Below, piece by piece: positions 46,343-55,369 of a stretch of DNA of 64,000 bases. A program made the position numbers and the translations under genes. Under the pieces are notes generated by a model, which was not told the DNA's origin, did not search any database, and was given only the letters and a program-made list of their open reading frames with translations. Positions within the stretch are counted from its first letter, which is position 1. Each line of letters begins with the position of its first letter. The DNA is from Phyllobacterium bourgognense (lineage in GTDB: Bacteria; Pseudomonadota; Alphaproteobacteria; Rhizobiales; Rhizobiaceae), in NCBI RefSeq assembly GCF_003337575.1, contig NZ_QPJM01000011.1, forward strand, positions 111,741 to 175,740. The letters run 5' to 3'.

Positions 46343-46576
46343 ATGATCGCGAGACCGCAACGCTGCCTGAACGATCCCAAGCGTGCGGAGGATTGCGAAC
46401 TGGCGATCCAATTGCGGTTGATGGAGCTGCTCAGCGACGCTTTCGCCGCGGGATGGGGAAAGCTTGAGGTGCTTGCCGCCATGAACAGAATTGCTGACCA
46501 GGCAGCCCTCAAGCTTGATGCCAAAGTTCAGGTCGACGTTGCCAGCTACTTGGGAAAGTTCAGCAGGAAGAGTTGA
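46343..46576 (+). CDS. Small hypothetical protein
   Basis: 77 residues with AAAGGA eight bases before the ATG. Mostly helical (QLRLMELLSDAFAAGWGKLEVLAAMNRIADQAAL), no signal or membrane segment. I do not recognise the family; similar short helical proteins appear next to low-oxygen genes in rhizobia. It lies between an FNR-like box and the YeeE pair and probably shares their transcript. Confidence 0.6.
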   Translation: MIARPQRCLNDPKRAEDCELAIQLRLMELLSDAFAAGWGKLEVLAAMNRIADQAALKLDAKVQVDVASYLGKFSRKS

Positions 46577-46658
46577 TATAGGTGGTGATTGCCGTCCGAT
46601 CTTCGCTATGCAAGGCATGTGACATAGCCCGAACACGGGCCTCAGCCAAGGATCGAGA

Positions 46659-47075
46659 ATGGAAATGTACCGTTATTTGCCGGCCCTGATCGGCGGTATG
46701 CTGATCGGATTTTCCGCGACATTGTTTCTTCTGTTCAACGGCCGTGTGGCCGGCATCAGCGGAATTGTCGGGCGGTTGGCGCAGGGCGTCAACACAGGTC
46801 TCAATGCTGCGTTTGTCGCGGGACTGATGTTGGGCCCTGTCCTGTTCCATGGTTTGTTCGGTCGTTGGCCGGTCGTTGCGGTCACTTCATCTTGGCCGCT
46901 GATCATTTGCGCGGGATTTCTGGTTGGATTCGGGACACGGATGGGATCCGGCTGCACCAGCGGCCATGGTGTGCTCGGGCTCGCCCGCTTTTCACGCCGC
47001 TCGATGGTAGCAGTCATCACTTTCCTGGCCACGGGCATCGCCGGTGTGACGATCCTGAGGATTTCCGGGCTATGA
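46659..47075 (+). CDS. YeeE/YedE family transporter, first half
   Basis: 138 residues, about four membrane helices, with RMGSGCTSGHGVLGLARFSRRS near 97-118. The Cys in GCTSGHG is the conserved sulfur-relay residue of YeeE-type thiosulfate transporters. AAGGATCGAGA precedes the ATG. It overlaps the second half by four bases (ATGA), so the two subunits together are the equivalent of one full YeeE. Confidence 0.83.
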   Translation: MEMYRYLPALIGGMLIGFSATLFLLFNGRVAGISGIVGRLAQGVNTGLNAAFVAGLMLGPVLFHGLFGRWPVVAVTSSWPLIICAGFLVGFGTRMGSGCTSGHGVLGLARFSRRSMVAVITFLATGIAGVTILRISGL

Positions 47076-47521
47076 AACATTCATGCGCACAACTAGCCGT
47101 AGCCCTGGTTTCGGGATCGGTGTTCGGTTTTGGACTATCCCTTTCCGGAATGCTGAATCCGCAACGTGTGCAAGGTTTCTTGGATATTTTTGGCGCATGG
47201 GACCCCAGCCTTGCTTTCGTTCTTGGGGGAGCGGTCACGGTGGCGGCACTCGGAGTCCAGATCATGCGGATATCCGGCCACCCCGTCCTGGAACCGAGTT
47301 ACCACGTTCCAGCGAACCAGAAGATCGATGCGCCGCTGATCCTTGGCTCGACCATCTTTGGGATCGGGTGGGGCCTTGGAGGATTGTGCCCCGGCCCAGC
47401 AATGGCATTGTTGTCCATGGGATTGGTTAAGCCAACGGTTTTCGTCGTCTGCATGGTTGTCGGTATGCAGGTGCACGACCGTTTGCTTAGGGCGCGGTCA
47501 GGCACGGCAACAGCCAATTGA
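47072..47521 (+). CDS. YeeE/YedE family transporter, second half
   Basis: 149 residues with about four membrane helices and GGLCPGPAMA near residue 108, the second conserved Cys site. The start at 47072 is chosen because it overlaps the TGA of the first half. A longer upstream frame overlaps the partner out of phase and is not used. These pairs move sulfur-containing ions or sulfane-sulfur; function here is inferred. Confidence 0.83.
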   Translation: MKHSCAQLAVALVSGSVFGFGLSLSGMLNPQRVQGFLDIFGAWDPSLAFVLGGAVTVAALGVQIMRISGHPVLEPSYHVPANQKIDAPLILGSTIFGIGWGLGGLCPGPAMALLSMGLVKPTVFVVCMVVGMQVHDRLLRARSGTATAN

Positions 47522-47563
47522 CCTTCACCTGCTTGGCTGAGAGAAGACCTCACCTATGGGCGG

Positions 47564-48010
47564 TCACTTGATGGCCTTATGTCCCGTCTTGTCCGTGATC
47601 AGGATGCGAAAATAGACGGGCTCGAGCCGGCGCACATGATCGCGGATCACTGTTTTCACATAGGCTGGTTCCCACCATTCAGCTCGTTTGCTCAGAAGTC
47701 CATAGGCCGCGGTCCGTGCTTCGTTGGTGTCCTGGCCGTGCGTCAGTTCTTCGTATTGCCCCATGACGATGACGCTCTGCCAATCGTTGGTTGCAGAGAC
47801 GTTGTCGAATTCCACGCAAACATTCGGATTGCTCCGCATCCATTCGACCTTGCGCCCGAATGTTGTGAATGCGTAGAGCGCACCAAAATGATGGGCAAAA
47901 TTCAAAGGGACAATGTAGGGCTGGCCGTCATGTACACAGGCCAGCCGTCCCACGGTCGCGTTCTCGATCACTTGCATGATTTCGAATTGATTCATCTCGA
48001 TAATTTGCAT
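47564..48010 (-). CDS. FMN-binding split-barrel (pyridoxamine-phosphate-oxidase-like) protein
   Basis: 148 residues. Opening motif ENATVGRLACVHDGQPYIVPLNF is the PPOx-like split barrel (G-L-C---G-PY--P), and GGGAG-type SD lies ahead of the ATG. It is 40 bp after a universal-stress gene and probably in one transcript with it. Members bind FMN, haem or F420; true pyridoxamine-phosphate oxidase function is not implied. Confidence 0.82.
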   Translation of the reverse strand: MQIIEMNQFEIMQVIENATVGRLACVHDGQPYIVPLNFAHHFGALYAFTTFGRKVEWMRSNPNVCVEFDNVSATNDWQSVIVMGQYEELTHGQDTNEARTAAYGLLSKRAEWWEPAYVKTVIRDHVRRLEPVYFRILITDKTGHKAIK

Positions 48011-48050
48011 GGTGAACTACTCCCTGTTCGCGCTGTTACGATTTCCTTCT

Positions 48051-48887
48051 TCACCGTGCCATGAGGATGGGCAGGCTGGGATCCTCGATCATGGATCTGG
48101 TCACACCACCAAAGATCCACTCCCGCGTGCGGGAATGTCCGTACCCGCCCATGACGACGAGATCGGCAGAGATGTCCGTTGCATGTTGTTTGAGAACATC
48201 GGCGATCGGTTCGCCTCCGCTCGGAAGACGGTCCACGTCAACCTTGATTCCGTGATGGGCGAGATAGGCGGCGATGTCAGCACCCGGTTCTGGACCATTG
48301 GCGATCGAACTGGTGTCGGGATCAACTATGGTCACATGCACCGCTTCAGCCGATGCCATGATGTCAAGGGCCTCGCGAGCTGCTCTCGCGCATTCTACGC
48401 CAGAATCCCAGGCAAGTAAGACACGTTTGGGACGCAGCGTCGGCTTGGTGTCATGCGGAATCAGAAAGATCGGTCGACCGGACTCAAACAAAGCTCCGTC
48501 AATAACTTTACCTTTCAATGTTTCATGGGCTAATAGATCGGGACCAACAAGCGTCGCATCTGCATAGCGCGCGTGTCTACCAGCGATGCGCCCAACTCGT
48601 GCGGGTTCGGGATATTCGTCTGTTATAGTAGCCGAAATGCCGGCATCCCTGACAAGCATTTCCATGCCCTCGACCCGGCCTTTCAGAGCAGCGAGATCAC
48701 GATGGCGCTCCTTCACCCATAGATCGGCGGTGCCAATGGGGTAGTCCCCGATCGGCGGCAAAGAGGCGACAGCGAAAACCATCACCGACAGTTGGGCGTT
48801 AATTTCCGAACAGAGGTCAATTGCAATCTTTAGATCGTTGTCGGTTTGATTGACCTCTACGACGCTGAGCAGGCTCTTGAAACGCAT
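48051..48887 (-). CDS. Universal stress protein, two-domain UspA family
   Basis: 278 residues from ATG 48887 (GGAGG at -9). Two UspA folds; the C-terminal signature is LVVMGGYGHSRTREWIFGG. It is paralogous to the stress proteins at 53131 and 44718. An FNR-like box lies 69 bp upstream. The FMN split-barrel gene follows in the same direction. Confidence 0.87.
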   Translation of the reverse strand: MRFKSLLSVVEVNQTDNDLKIAIDLCSEINAQLSVMVFAVASLPPIGDYPIGTADLWVKERHRDLAALKGRVEGMEMLVRDAGISATITDEYPEPARVGRIAGRHARYADATLVGPDLLAHETLKGKVIDGALFESGRPIFLIPHDTKPTLRPKRVLLAWDSGVECARAAREALDIMASAEAVHVTIVDPDTSSIANGPEPGADIAAYLAHHGIKVDVDRLPSGGEPIADVLKQHATDISADLVVMGGYGHSRTREWIFGGVTRSMIEDPSLPILMAR

Positions 48888-48955
48888 TTTGGTCCCTCCG
48901 AATGGAAACAACTTTTTCGTGGACCAACATTAGAGGCAAAGTCGGTAAGTCGGCA

Positions 48956-48969
48956 TTGCGCTAGATCAA
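48956..48969. promoter_or_regulatory. FNR/FixK-like box between divergent usp and small gene
   Basis: TTGCG-CTAG-ATCAA; right half-site complete. It lies 68 bp before the stress gene (minus) and 90 bp before the ATG at 49060 (plus), so it could serve both. Confidence 0.55.
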
Positions 48970-49059
48970 TGCCTGAAAGACGTCTTGGCCCTAGATTCTG
49001 ATGTGCGATGGACCGAGGCCTTATTCGGGATTTCAACGCACTATTCCATGGAGGAGAAA

Positions 49060-49281
49060 ATGGAGTTGCACGATTTGAGAGGGCGACTCGGCAAGGTAAA
49101 TGAAGATGCCGAAGCGCTTATTAGGGACATTCAAGAAATGCTTCGTTTGAGCAATATGTCGGGTAATCGTGAATGGATGGCAATGTTCAACGGGATGCTG
49201 AAGCGCTATAGAGATACCATCGAAGCCAATGAAGAAGTCATATTTAGGATCGATCATCATTTGACGTCGGCCGGAGACTGA
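49060..49281 (+). CDS. Small hypothetical helical protein
   Basis: 73 residues from ATG 49060, with GGAGGAG immediately upstream; ATG 49048 is the alternative. Sequence is helical and charged (LHDLRGRLGKVNEDAEALIRDIQEMLRL, then RDTIEANEEVIFRIDHHL), a likely coiled coil or helical hairpin. No family recognised. It diverges from a universal-stress gene. Confidence 0.55.
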   Translation: MELHDLRGRLGKVNEDAEALIRDIQEMLRLSNMSGNREWMAMFNGMLKRYRDTIEANEEVIFRIDHHLTSAGD

Positions 49282-49734
49282 CTCGCCTGATCTTTCTAGG
49301 AGGCGCATCGACAGTTTGTACGGTAGTGGACGCCGTCACCACCCACGGCATGTTGTCGTCAACACTGTCCGAACCCATAAAACGGAATGCATCTCGACAA
49401 CAACGTTGACGCACGGGTTTTCGATCGGCACAGCATCGCAACTCTCGTTCAATGCACCTTCGGACCGCGCCCAACCGCTTCATAAACCGCTCTTTTTCAG
49501 ATGCATTTGCGGCCGCACATTGGAACGACGCTTCTGTCCGAGGTTGCGTTCTCCGGGAAATCACTCGCAGCCCAGGCTGCCCGCTCGACACCACTTCGTT
49601 TTCCGGCTGCGCTTCACGCGTCCCCCCGAGTTTTATTGATGCGCATCGATGCGGGCGGTTCCCGTATCGCCGAGAATTGCAGTATCCGGGAAATAAATTC
49701 CGGATGATCAATGCAAGGCAAGGAGGACTCCGTC
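49282..49734. other. 450-bp gap upstream of the flavodoxin-like gene, no clear gene
   Basis: Short frames on both strands have no recognisable family. The one useful signal is an FNR/FixK-like box at 49636-49649. Confidence 0.45.
49636..49649. promoter_or_regulatory. FNR/FixK-like box upstream of the flavodoxin-like gene
   Basis: TTGAT-GCGC-ATCGA: 9/10 match to TTGAT-N4-ATCAA, 85 bp before the ATG at 49735. Confidence 0.55.
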
Positions 49735-50292
49735 ATGAATTTCCTGGTGCTTTATTCCACGATTGAGGGTCAGACCCGAAAGATCGCCGAAGCGGTTGCC
49801 AGCCACCTGGAGACGCAAGGCCACATGGTCATGCTGACCGAGGCAAACCAGGTCGGATGTGCGGATCCAGGCACGAGCGACGGCGCGATCCTGTGCGCGC
49901 CTATTCATATTGGTCGCTATCCGTCTCCATTTGTCCACTATGTCCATGATTGGGGTACGGTTCTCAACGACATGCCGTCAGCCTTCATTTCCGTGTCGCT
50001 CTCCATTGCAAGTGCCGATGAGGAGGAAAAGACCGAGGCGAGAAATTATCCGGTCAGGCTTACGGATGAGACGGGATGGAAGCCTCGATTTGTCCTACAC
50101 TGTGCGGGCGCACTCAAGTATACGGAGTACGACTTTTTCAAGCGCTGGATGCTCAAGCGCATCGCATCGGCCGAGGGCGGACCGATTGACACAAAACACG
50201 ATTACGAGCTGACCAATTGGACTGAGATCAAGCGCTTTGTCGACGACTTCTCGCAGGCCCTCGTCAAAGTACGCGATTTGGCGGGCGAGTAA
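49735..50292 (+). CDS. Flavodoxin-domain protein, HemG (protoporphyrinogen oxidase)-like
   Basis: 185 residues from ATG 49735, with AAGGAGG upstream. The FMN-binding flavodoxin loop YSTIEGQTRKIAEAV is at about 7-21, and FFKRWMLKRIA near the C-terminus matches HemG. HemG links oxidation of protoporphyrinogen to the respiratory quinones, useful when oxygen is scarce. Placed in an FNR-type regulon, haem supply for cbb3 oxidase is plausible. Confidence 0.75.
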   Translation: MNFLVLYSTIEGQTRKIAEAVASHLETQGHMVMLTEANQVGCADPGTSDGAILCAPIHIGRYPSPFVHYVHDWGTVLNDMPSAFISVSLSIASADEEEKTEARNYPVRLTDETGWKPRFVLHCAGALKYTEYDFFKRWMLKRIASAEGGPIDTKHDYELTNWTEIKRFVDDFSQALVKVRDLAGE

Positions 50293-50482
50293 TGGCGATG
50301 TTTGGCTGGTTCGTTCGCGTGCTGTTGATTGTCGCCGGGTGATCACCGGATGGTTCGTGGCGCGCGACGCTACAAACTTTGGGGTCCTGCAGATGTTTGT
50401 GATGCTCGCCCTGATCACGATCTGCGTCGCAGCATTGGCCTTCTGGCCCACGCTCTTGTCGTGGTTCAGAGGCCAACGGTAG
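50292..50482 (+). pseudogene. Small two-helix membrane protein with a frameshift
   Basis: An ATG overlapping the flavodoxin stop opens MAMFGWFVRVLLIVAG, then hits a TGA. The neighbouring frame continues VITGWFVARDATNFGVLQM, then FVMLALITICVAALAF and a basic end. Joined, this is a membrane protein of about 63 residues; as written the frame is broken near 50336. A GTG at 50336 could restart translation. It could be a sequencing error or decay. I know no family. Confidence 0.5.
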
Positions 50483-50542
50483 GGTTTCGAACAAGAAAGT
50501 TTCCCATCATCGGCTGCAACGCTGCCGCAGCCAATCTTCCTC

Positions 50543-53107
50543 CTAGCCGATAATTCGTCGGACACCAGGTAGAAACTTCACCACATCGAACGGCAACACT
50601 GCAACCACTCCGGCTCCTGCAGCGAGCGCGGCCTGTCCGATTTCGGGCCTGGTAAATCCGAATAGTTCGGCCAGATTGGGTTGGACAATGCAAATTGAAA
50701 CCACCGACACCGCGATCGCCGCGGCGATCCAGAATGTCATTCGACCGCGTTCAAATGTGTGGACAATGACCGCCTCGCGGCTGCTGTTTACCAAGGCCAG
50801 CGACAAGTTCCCAGCCGTTACGGCAATGAAAGCCGCAGTTCGGGCTGTTTCGACCGATGCATCCTGCAGCAACAGTCCATGGTAAAGCGCAAGGCACACG
50901 ACGAGGAGCACGCTACCCTGGAGAAGGCCAAAGACAATCTGAGGAATGCCTGCAAGCGGATCTTCGACCGATCGCGGCGGCCGTACCATAATATCTCGCT
51001 CAGCCGGCGTGCGTTCAAAAACAATCGAACACATCGGATCGATGATCATCTCGATCACCACGACATGCGCCGGAAAGAAAAGCGGCGGCATGCCGGCAAT
51101 TAGCGGCACCAACGCCAAGCCTGCAATGGGGACATGGATCGCGGCAATATAAATCATTACCTTCCGCAGATTGTCGAAGATGCGCCTTCCCATCTTGACT
51201 GCGCTGACGATGCGTCCAAAATCTTCGTCGAGCAGCACGATCCCCGCCGCTTCGCGGGCGACGTCGGTGCCGCGCTGCCCCATTGCAATGCCTATGTGCG
51301 CCGCCTTGAGTGCCGGCGCATCGTTGACCCCGTCGCCTGTCATGGCGACGATCTCACCCTGGTGCTTGAGAGCTTCGACAATTCGCAGCTTCTGCTCGGG
51401 CATGATGCGGGCAAATACATTTGAGCAAGAAACCAGCCGTTTCATCTCTGCATCATCCGCACGTTCGAGTTCGTCGCCAGTGACAGCGCCGTCTCTGGTG
51501 TCAACGCCGGCAGCAGAGGCGATCGCCAATGCCGTCGCTGGATAATCACCCGTGATCATTTTAACTGAGATGCCCGCACGGAATGCTTCACTCACTGCCG
51601 CAGGCACCGTTGTGCGCAAAGGATCCTCGAAGCCAACCAGTCCGGCAAAGGTAAAATCGAAGTCGTGTTGTGATTCAGGCAAATCAACCCGCGTCGTCGT
51701 GCCGATGCCAACGCCGAGGACGCGCAAGCCTTTTTCGGCCATGGCCTGAACATGTTCCATGATCCTCGCTGCTTTTTCATCTGTGAGATGACACAGGTCA
51801 GTGATGGCCTCCGGTGCGCCCTTGCAGGCAACTGCAAAATGCCCGGCGTCATCCTTCCAGGCGAGAGACATTGCCAATAGTTCCGGCTTGAGACCGTACT
51901 CGCGTACCATCGGCCAATCCATCCTTGGATACTCTCCGGCCCGAGACACCAGTCCTGCAACCGCCCTGTCCATCGGATCGATGGATGCGTGCCGGGTCGC
52001 GAGCCAAGCGGCATTGACGAGCGGTTGGAAGGCGTACGGTAAGTCACCTAAGTCTGGCTCAACTTCGAGTTGGTCGGTCAAGATGTCGAGGTGCCGGACA
52101 CGCATGCGGTTTTCGGTGAGCGTCCCGGTCTTATCCACGCAAAGAACGGTCGCGGCTCCAAGGGTTTCGATGACGGCCGGCCGGCGGGCCAGGACCTTGA
52201 TACGTGCCAGCCGCCATGCGCCGATGGCCAGAAAGATTGTCAAAACGACCGGGAATTCTTCCGGCAGCATGCCCATGGCAAGCGCGATGCCGGAGAGGAC
52301 GCCCTGCAGCCAGTCCTCGCGGTAGACACCGTAGAAGACGACCAAAGCGCAGCACACGATCGCGGCCAGTCCTCCGAAAAGCCGAACGATACGGTTCACC
52401 GAGATCTGGAGCCGGGTTCGTTCCACGACGATCGAGGCCAACGAAACACCGATCCGTCCCGCACGGGTTCGTGATCCGGTATCCAATACAGTCGCCGCTC
52501 CATGGCCCTTGACGACAAGCGTTCCGGAATAGACGAATGGCTGATCATCGCCTCCAGGCACACCAGCCAACTGACCGCCATCGCCTGCACGCTTGCGGAC
52601 GGGAACACTCTCCCCCGTCAAGAGTGATTCATCGACAACCAACCCTGAGTTGCTTATTAACATCCCGTCGGCTGGAACGCGTTCCCCTTCATCGAGCAGC
52701 ATCAGGTCTCCTGTCACGACTTCGTTCGCTGCGATGGTGCACTCCTTGCCGTCGCGGAAGACCCGCGCCGTGGGTGCGCCCAGCATCCGCAGCGCCGCAA
52801 GCGCGTTTTCGCTTCGCTGCTGCTGATAAAAGATGAGCCCGATGGTGAGGACAGCAAAGCCAGCCAGCAGGAGACCTTCCGCAAGATCGCCAATCAAGAG
52901 ATAAAGCGCTGCCGCCACAACGAGGAGCAACAACATCGGTTCGGTCAAAATTTCTCTCGCGATAGCGAACACCGATCTGCTGGCGTCTTCCGGGATAGTG
53001 TTGGGGCCATATTTGTCAAGTTGACGCTTCGCCTCGGCACTGGTCAGCCCCGCATGCGTTTGGCTTGAAGATATCCGTGAGCGGGCAATGGGTTGCAGCA
53101 TGTTCAT
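50543..53107 (-). CDS. Cation-transporting P-type ATPase (P2-like)
   Basis: 854 residues from ATG 53107 (ATG 53101 is also possible). The N-terminal cation ATPase domain is followed by TGES, PEEFPVVLT in the fourth helix, DKTGT with phosphorylated D325, and MTGDGVNDAPALKAAHIGIAMG near the hinge. About 10 membrane segments are expected. The PEEFP motif indicates a P2A-type pump, but the ion is not clear. It directly follows a universal-stress gene (23 bp), a pairing also seen in other rhizobial low-oxygen clusters. Confidence 0.88.
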   Translation of the reverse strand: MNMLQPIARSRISSSQTHAGLTSAEAKRQLDKYGPNTIPEDASRSVFAIAREILTEPMLLLLVVAAALYLLIGDLAEGLLLAGFAVLTIGLIFYQQQRSENALAALRMLGAPTARVFRDGKECTIAANEVVTGDLMLLDEGERVPADGMLISNSGLVVDESLLTGESVPVRKRAGDGGQLAGVPGGDDQPFVYSGTLVVKGHGAATVLDTGSRTRAGRIGVSLASIVVERTRLQISVNRIVRLFGGLAAIVCCALVVFYGVYREDWLQGVLSGIALAMGMLPEEFPVVLTIFLAIGAWRLARIKVLARRPAVIETLGAATVLCVDKTGTLTENRMRVRHLDILTDQLEVEPDLGDLPYAFQPLVNAAWLATRHASIDPMDRAVAGLVSRAGEYPRMDWPMVREYGLKPELLAMSLAWKDDAGHFAVACKGAPEAITDLCHLTDEKAARIMEHVQAMAEKGLRVLGVGIGTTTRVDLPESQHDFDFTFAGLVGFEDPLRTTVPAAVSEAFRAGISVKMITGDYPATALAIASAAGVDTRDGAVTGDELERADDAEMKRLVSCSNVFARIMPEQKLRIVEALKHQGEIVAMTGDGVNDAPALKAAHIGIAMGQRGTDVAREAAGIVLLDEDFGRIVSAVKMGRRIFDNLRKVMIYIAAIHVPIAGLALVPLIAGMPPLFFPAHVVVIEMIIDPMCSIVFERTPAERDIMVRPPRSVEDPLAGIPQIVFGLLQGSVLLVVCLALYHGLLLQDASVETARTAAFIAVTAGNLSLALVNSSREAVIVHTFERGRMTFWIAAAIAVSVVSICIVQPNLAELFGFTRPEIGQAALAAGAGVVAVLPFDVVKFLPGVRRIIG

Positions 53108-53130
53108 CTCGTCACCTTGGTAAGAAACCG

Positions 53131-53961
53131 TCAGCGCATCATGAAAACGGGAATTGGCGATGTTTCGATCATGGTCCTGGTTACGCCCCCAAAGAGCCGC
53201 TCGCGCAGGCGCGAGTGTCCGTATGCCCCCATAACGATCATGTCGGCGGAGATTTCGCTCGCATGCTGTTTCAAAACGTCTGCGACTGACATGCCGCACG
53301 TGCGCAACCGATCAATCTTCACCTTTATGCCATGTCTGGCCAGGTAGGCGGCAATGTTTGCTCGTGGACTGCCATCTGACACGTCGTTTGAATCGCCATC
53401 GACTATCGCGACGTGGGCGTCCACGGCGGTTGCCATGACATTGACGGCTTCACGCGCAGCACGCACAGCCTCGATCCGCCCGTCCCAAGCAAGCATGACG
53501 TTGTGCGGACGCAAGGTGGTACGCGCGCCTGTCGGCACGACCAAGATCGGCCTTCCGGAATAGAACAGAGCTCCGCTTAATGCAGGGGTTTTGAGCGCAG
53601 GCTGGTGCAGAAGGTCTGGACCGATAATGGTGACGTCCGAAAATCGCGCACGCTGCCCAATGATTTCCTCCGCCCATTCCCTTTCGCAATAGTAACTGTC
53701 GACGTCAGCCTTGAGACCAGCAGTTTGGACAAGCGACATGATTTGCTTTTCGCGCTTCTTCATCGCGGCAATATCTGCCTCGCGCTCCAGCAACCATGCT
53801 CCGGAAACCACAACCCCATAACCACCGATCGGAGTAGGTGCAAGCGACACGATGAGGACACTCAGATGCGCGTCCTGTTCCTTGCAGAGGTGGATGGCAT
53901 TCAAAATGTCGCGATCACACTGATCTATCCCGATGACACTAAACACGCTCCTGCACGACAT
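53131..53961 (-). CDS. Universal stress protein, two-domain UspA family
   Basis: 276 residues from ATG 53961 with AAGGA upstream (not the longer frame to 54084, which crosses the FNR box). Two UspA folds; signature MIVMGAYGHSRLRERLFGG near the end. It precedes the P-type ATPase on one transcript. An FNR-like box is 70 bp upstream and shared with the divergent gene. Confidence 0.88.
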   Translation of the reverse strand: MSCRSVFSVIGIDQCDRDILNAIHLCKEQDAHLSVLIVSLAPTPIGGYGVVVSGAWLLEREADIAAMKKREKQIMSLVQTAGLKADVDSYYCEREWAEEIIGQRARFSDVTIIGPDLLHQPALKTPALSGALFYSGRPILVVPTGARTTLRPHNVMLAWDGRIEAVRAAREAVNVMATAVDAHVAIVDGDSNDVSDGSPRANIAAYLARHGIKVKIDRLRTCGMSVADVLKQHASEISADMIVMGAYGHSRLRERLFGGVTRTMIETSPIPVFMMR

Positions 53962-54030
53962 GGCAGCTGTCCTTGTTTGAGGAACCATATATCCAAGCCT
54001 TGAGCCTAGGCCGGAGCATTGCAGGGCTCC

Positions 54031-54044
54031 TTGCGCTGGATCAA
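54031..54044. promoter_or_regulatory. FNR/FixK-like box between divergent stress genes
   Basis: TTGCG-CTGG-ATCAA; right half-site complete. It lies 69 bp before the minus-strand stress gene and 51 bp before the plus-strand gene at 54096. Confidence 0.55.
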
Positions 54045-54095
54045 AGCGCGCCGAAAATTTGTTCGATAGATTCCACACCAACAAGGAGATTTGCG

Positions 54096-54482
54096 ATGGT
54101 CAAATTGACAGAACTGACTTCCAAATTCCGCCATGTGCGGCTGGTGTTGGCACGCGGGAAAGGTCATCCTGAGGGCGATTCCCACGAAGGCTATGATTTG
54201 CTGGTGCCTCTTGACGAGTACGGACAGCTTGACGCCGTGGAATGGAAAGAAAACCAGAGCCTGTGCCGCGTCCGCCGCTTTCGCCCCAAGGGCGAGGACT
54301 TAATTGGCAGGCTGCGAAGGAAACCCGGCGGTCAATGGTATTTCGACTACGCGCAAGGCTGGTCCGACGACGAACTTGCCTTTCATTTGAGCGACGAACG
54401 CTTTGTCCAGGGCGAATATCTCTCCATCGGCAAAGGCGACGCCATGCGTCCCTACCGGATCACCCTGGTGGAAAAGCCATAG
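54096..54482 (+). CDS. Conserved hypothetical protein
   Basis: 128 residues; ATG 54096 has AAGGAG upstream, and a longer frame from 53973 lies across the promoter region. No signal or membrane segment. The sequence (KFRHVRLVLARGKGHPEGD, DLLVPLDEYGQLDAVEW, then RRKPGGQWYFDYAQ) looks like a small beta-rich domain. I recall such proteins beside cbb3 clusters but cannot name a function. It starts an operon with the next stress gene. Confidence 0.65.
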   Translation: MVKLTELTSKFRHVRLVLARGKGHPEGDSHEGYDLLVPLDEYGQLDAVEWKENQSLCRVRRFRPKGEDLIGRLRRKPGGQWYFDYAQGWSDDELAFHLSDERFVQGEYLSIGKGDAMRPYRITLVEKP

Positions 54483-54526
54483 GTCATCCGGCGCGACAAG
54501 AACCCATATTTTTGAAGGTGACAGCG

Positions 54527-55345
54527 ATGTCCTACAGAACAATACTCGCCAATCTCAACATCGACGGTCCGGTTGCGCCGCTCATGGACTACGCGATCAA
54601 TCTCGCTGCTCGATTCAACTCCCATCTGGTCGGCTTTGCGGCTGCCGTCCCTTCTGCTCCAATGGCATGGCCCGAAGGTATGGTGACCGATGGCGAGATG
54701 GCTCACGAGCGCGAAGAAATCGAGCTCCGGATGAAAATTTTGCGCCGTGAGTTTGAAAGCCATGCAGGAACCAACGTCTCGCGCGAATGGCGGGGCGGTG
54801 TCGCCAATCCGACCAGGCTCATTATTGAAATGTCGAGGGTGGCCGACCTGATCGTCACGGGGTGCGAAGACGATCTGACCCTCGGTCATCCCGAGCGCTT
54901 CATCAATTTGGGCAATCTCGTGCTGCAAGCTGGTCGGCCCGTCCTCGTTGCGGCAAAGGGCGCGAGGCGCATTTTTACCAATACCGCCCTGATTGCGTGG
55001 AAGGACACCCGCGAAGCGCGCCGCGCTGTTGTCGATGCCCTTCCGTTGTTGTGCCAAGCCAGCGAGGTGGTGGTCGTGACGGTCGACCGGGGCGCGGACA
55101 TTCTCACTCAGGAAAGCATCGACGACGTTTGCGCATTCCTTCGCCGTCATGGCGTGACCGCACAAAGCGAGATCATCAAGGACAGACACGAAGGTGAAAG
55201 CCTTCTTCGTTTCGCCAAGCACATGGATGCGGAACTCGTCGTCTCAGGCGCGTACGGCCACAGCAGGGTACGGGAATTGGTTTTTGGCGGCGTCACGCGT
55301 TCCCTCCTCGCAGAAGACAGTTTCAGTCGATTCCTGTCGAGCTGA
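54527..55345 (+). CDS. Universal stress protein, two-domain UspA family
   Basis: 272 residues from ATG 54527; GAAGG lies upstream. Two UspA folds, with LVVSGAYGHSRVRELVFGG near the end. It is the fourth stress paralogue in this block and is transcribed with the hypothetical gene before it. Confidence 0.88.
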   Translation: MSYRTILANLNIDGPVAPLMDYAINLAARFNSHLVGFAAAVPSAPMAWPEGMVTDGEMAHEREEIELRMKILRREFESHAGTNVSREWRGGVANPTRLIIEMSRVADLIVTGCEDDLTLGHPERFINLGNLVLQAGRPVLVAAKGARRIFTNTALIAWKDTREARRAVVDALPLLCQASEVVVVTVDRGADILTQESIDDVCAFLRRHGVTAQSEIIKDRHEGESLLRFAKHMDAELVVSGAYGHSRVRELVFGGVTRSLLAEDSFSRFLSS

Positions 55346-55369
55346 ACGTCGACCGTGTCATCAGGCTCG

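Noticed and set aside
49501..49707. Small frame ahead of the flavodoxin-like gene
   Set aside because: No family match or ribosome-binding site, and it crosses the FNR-like box.
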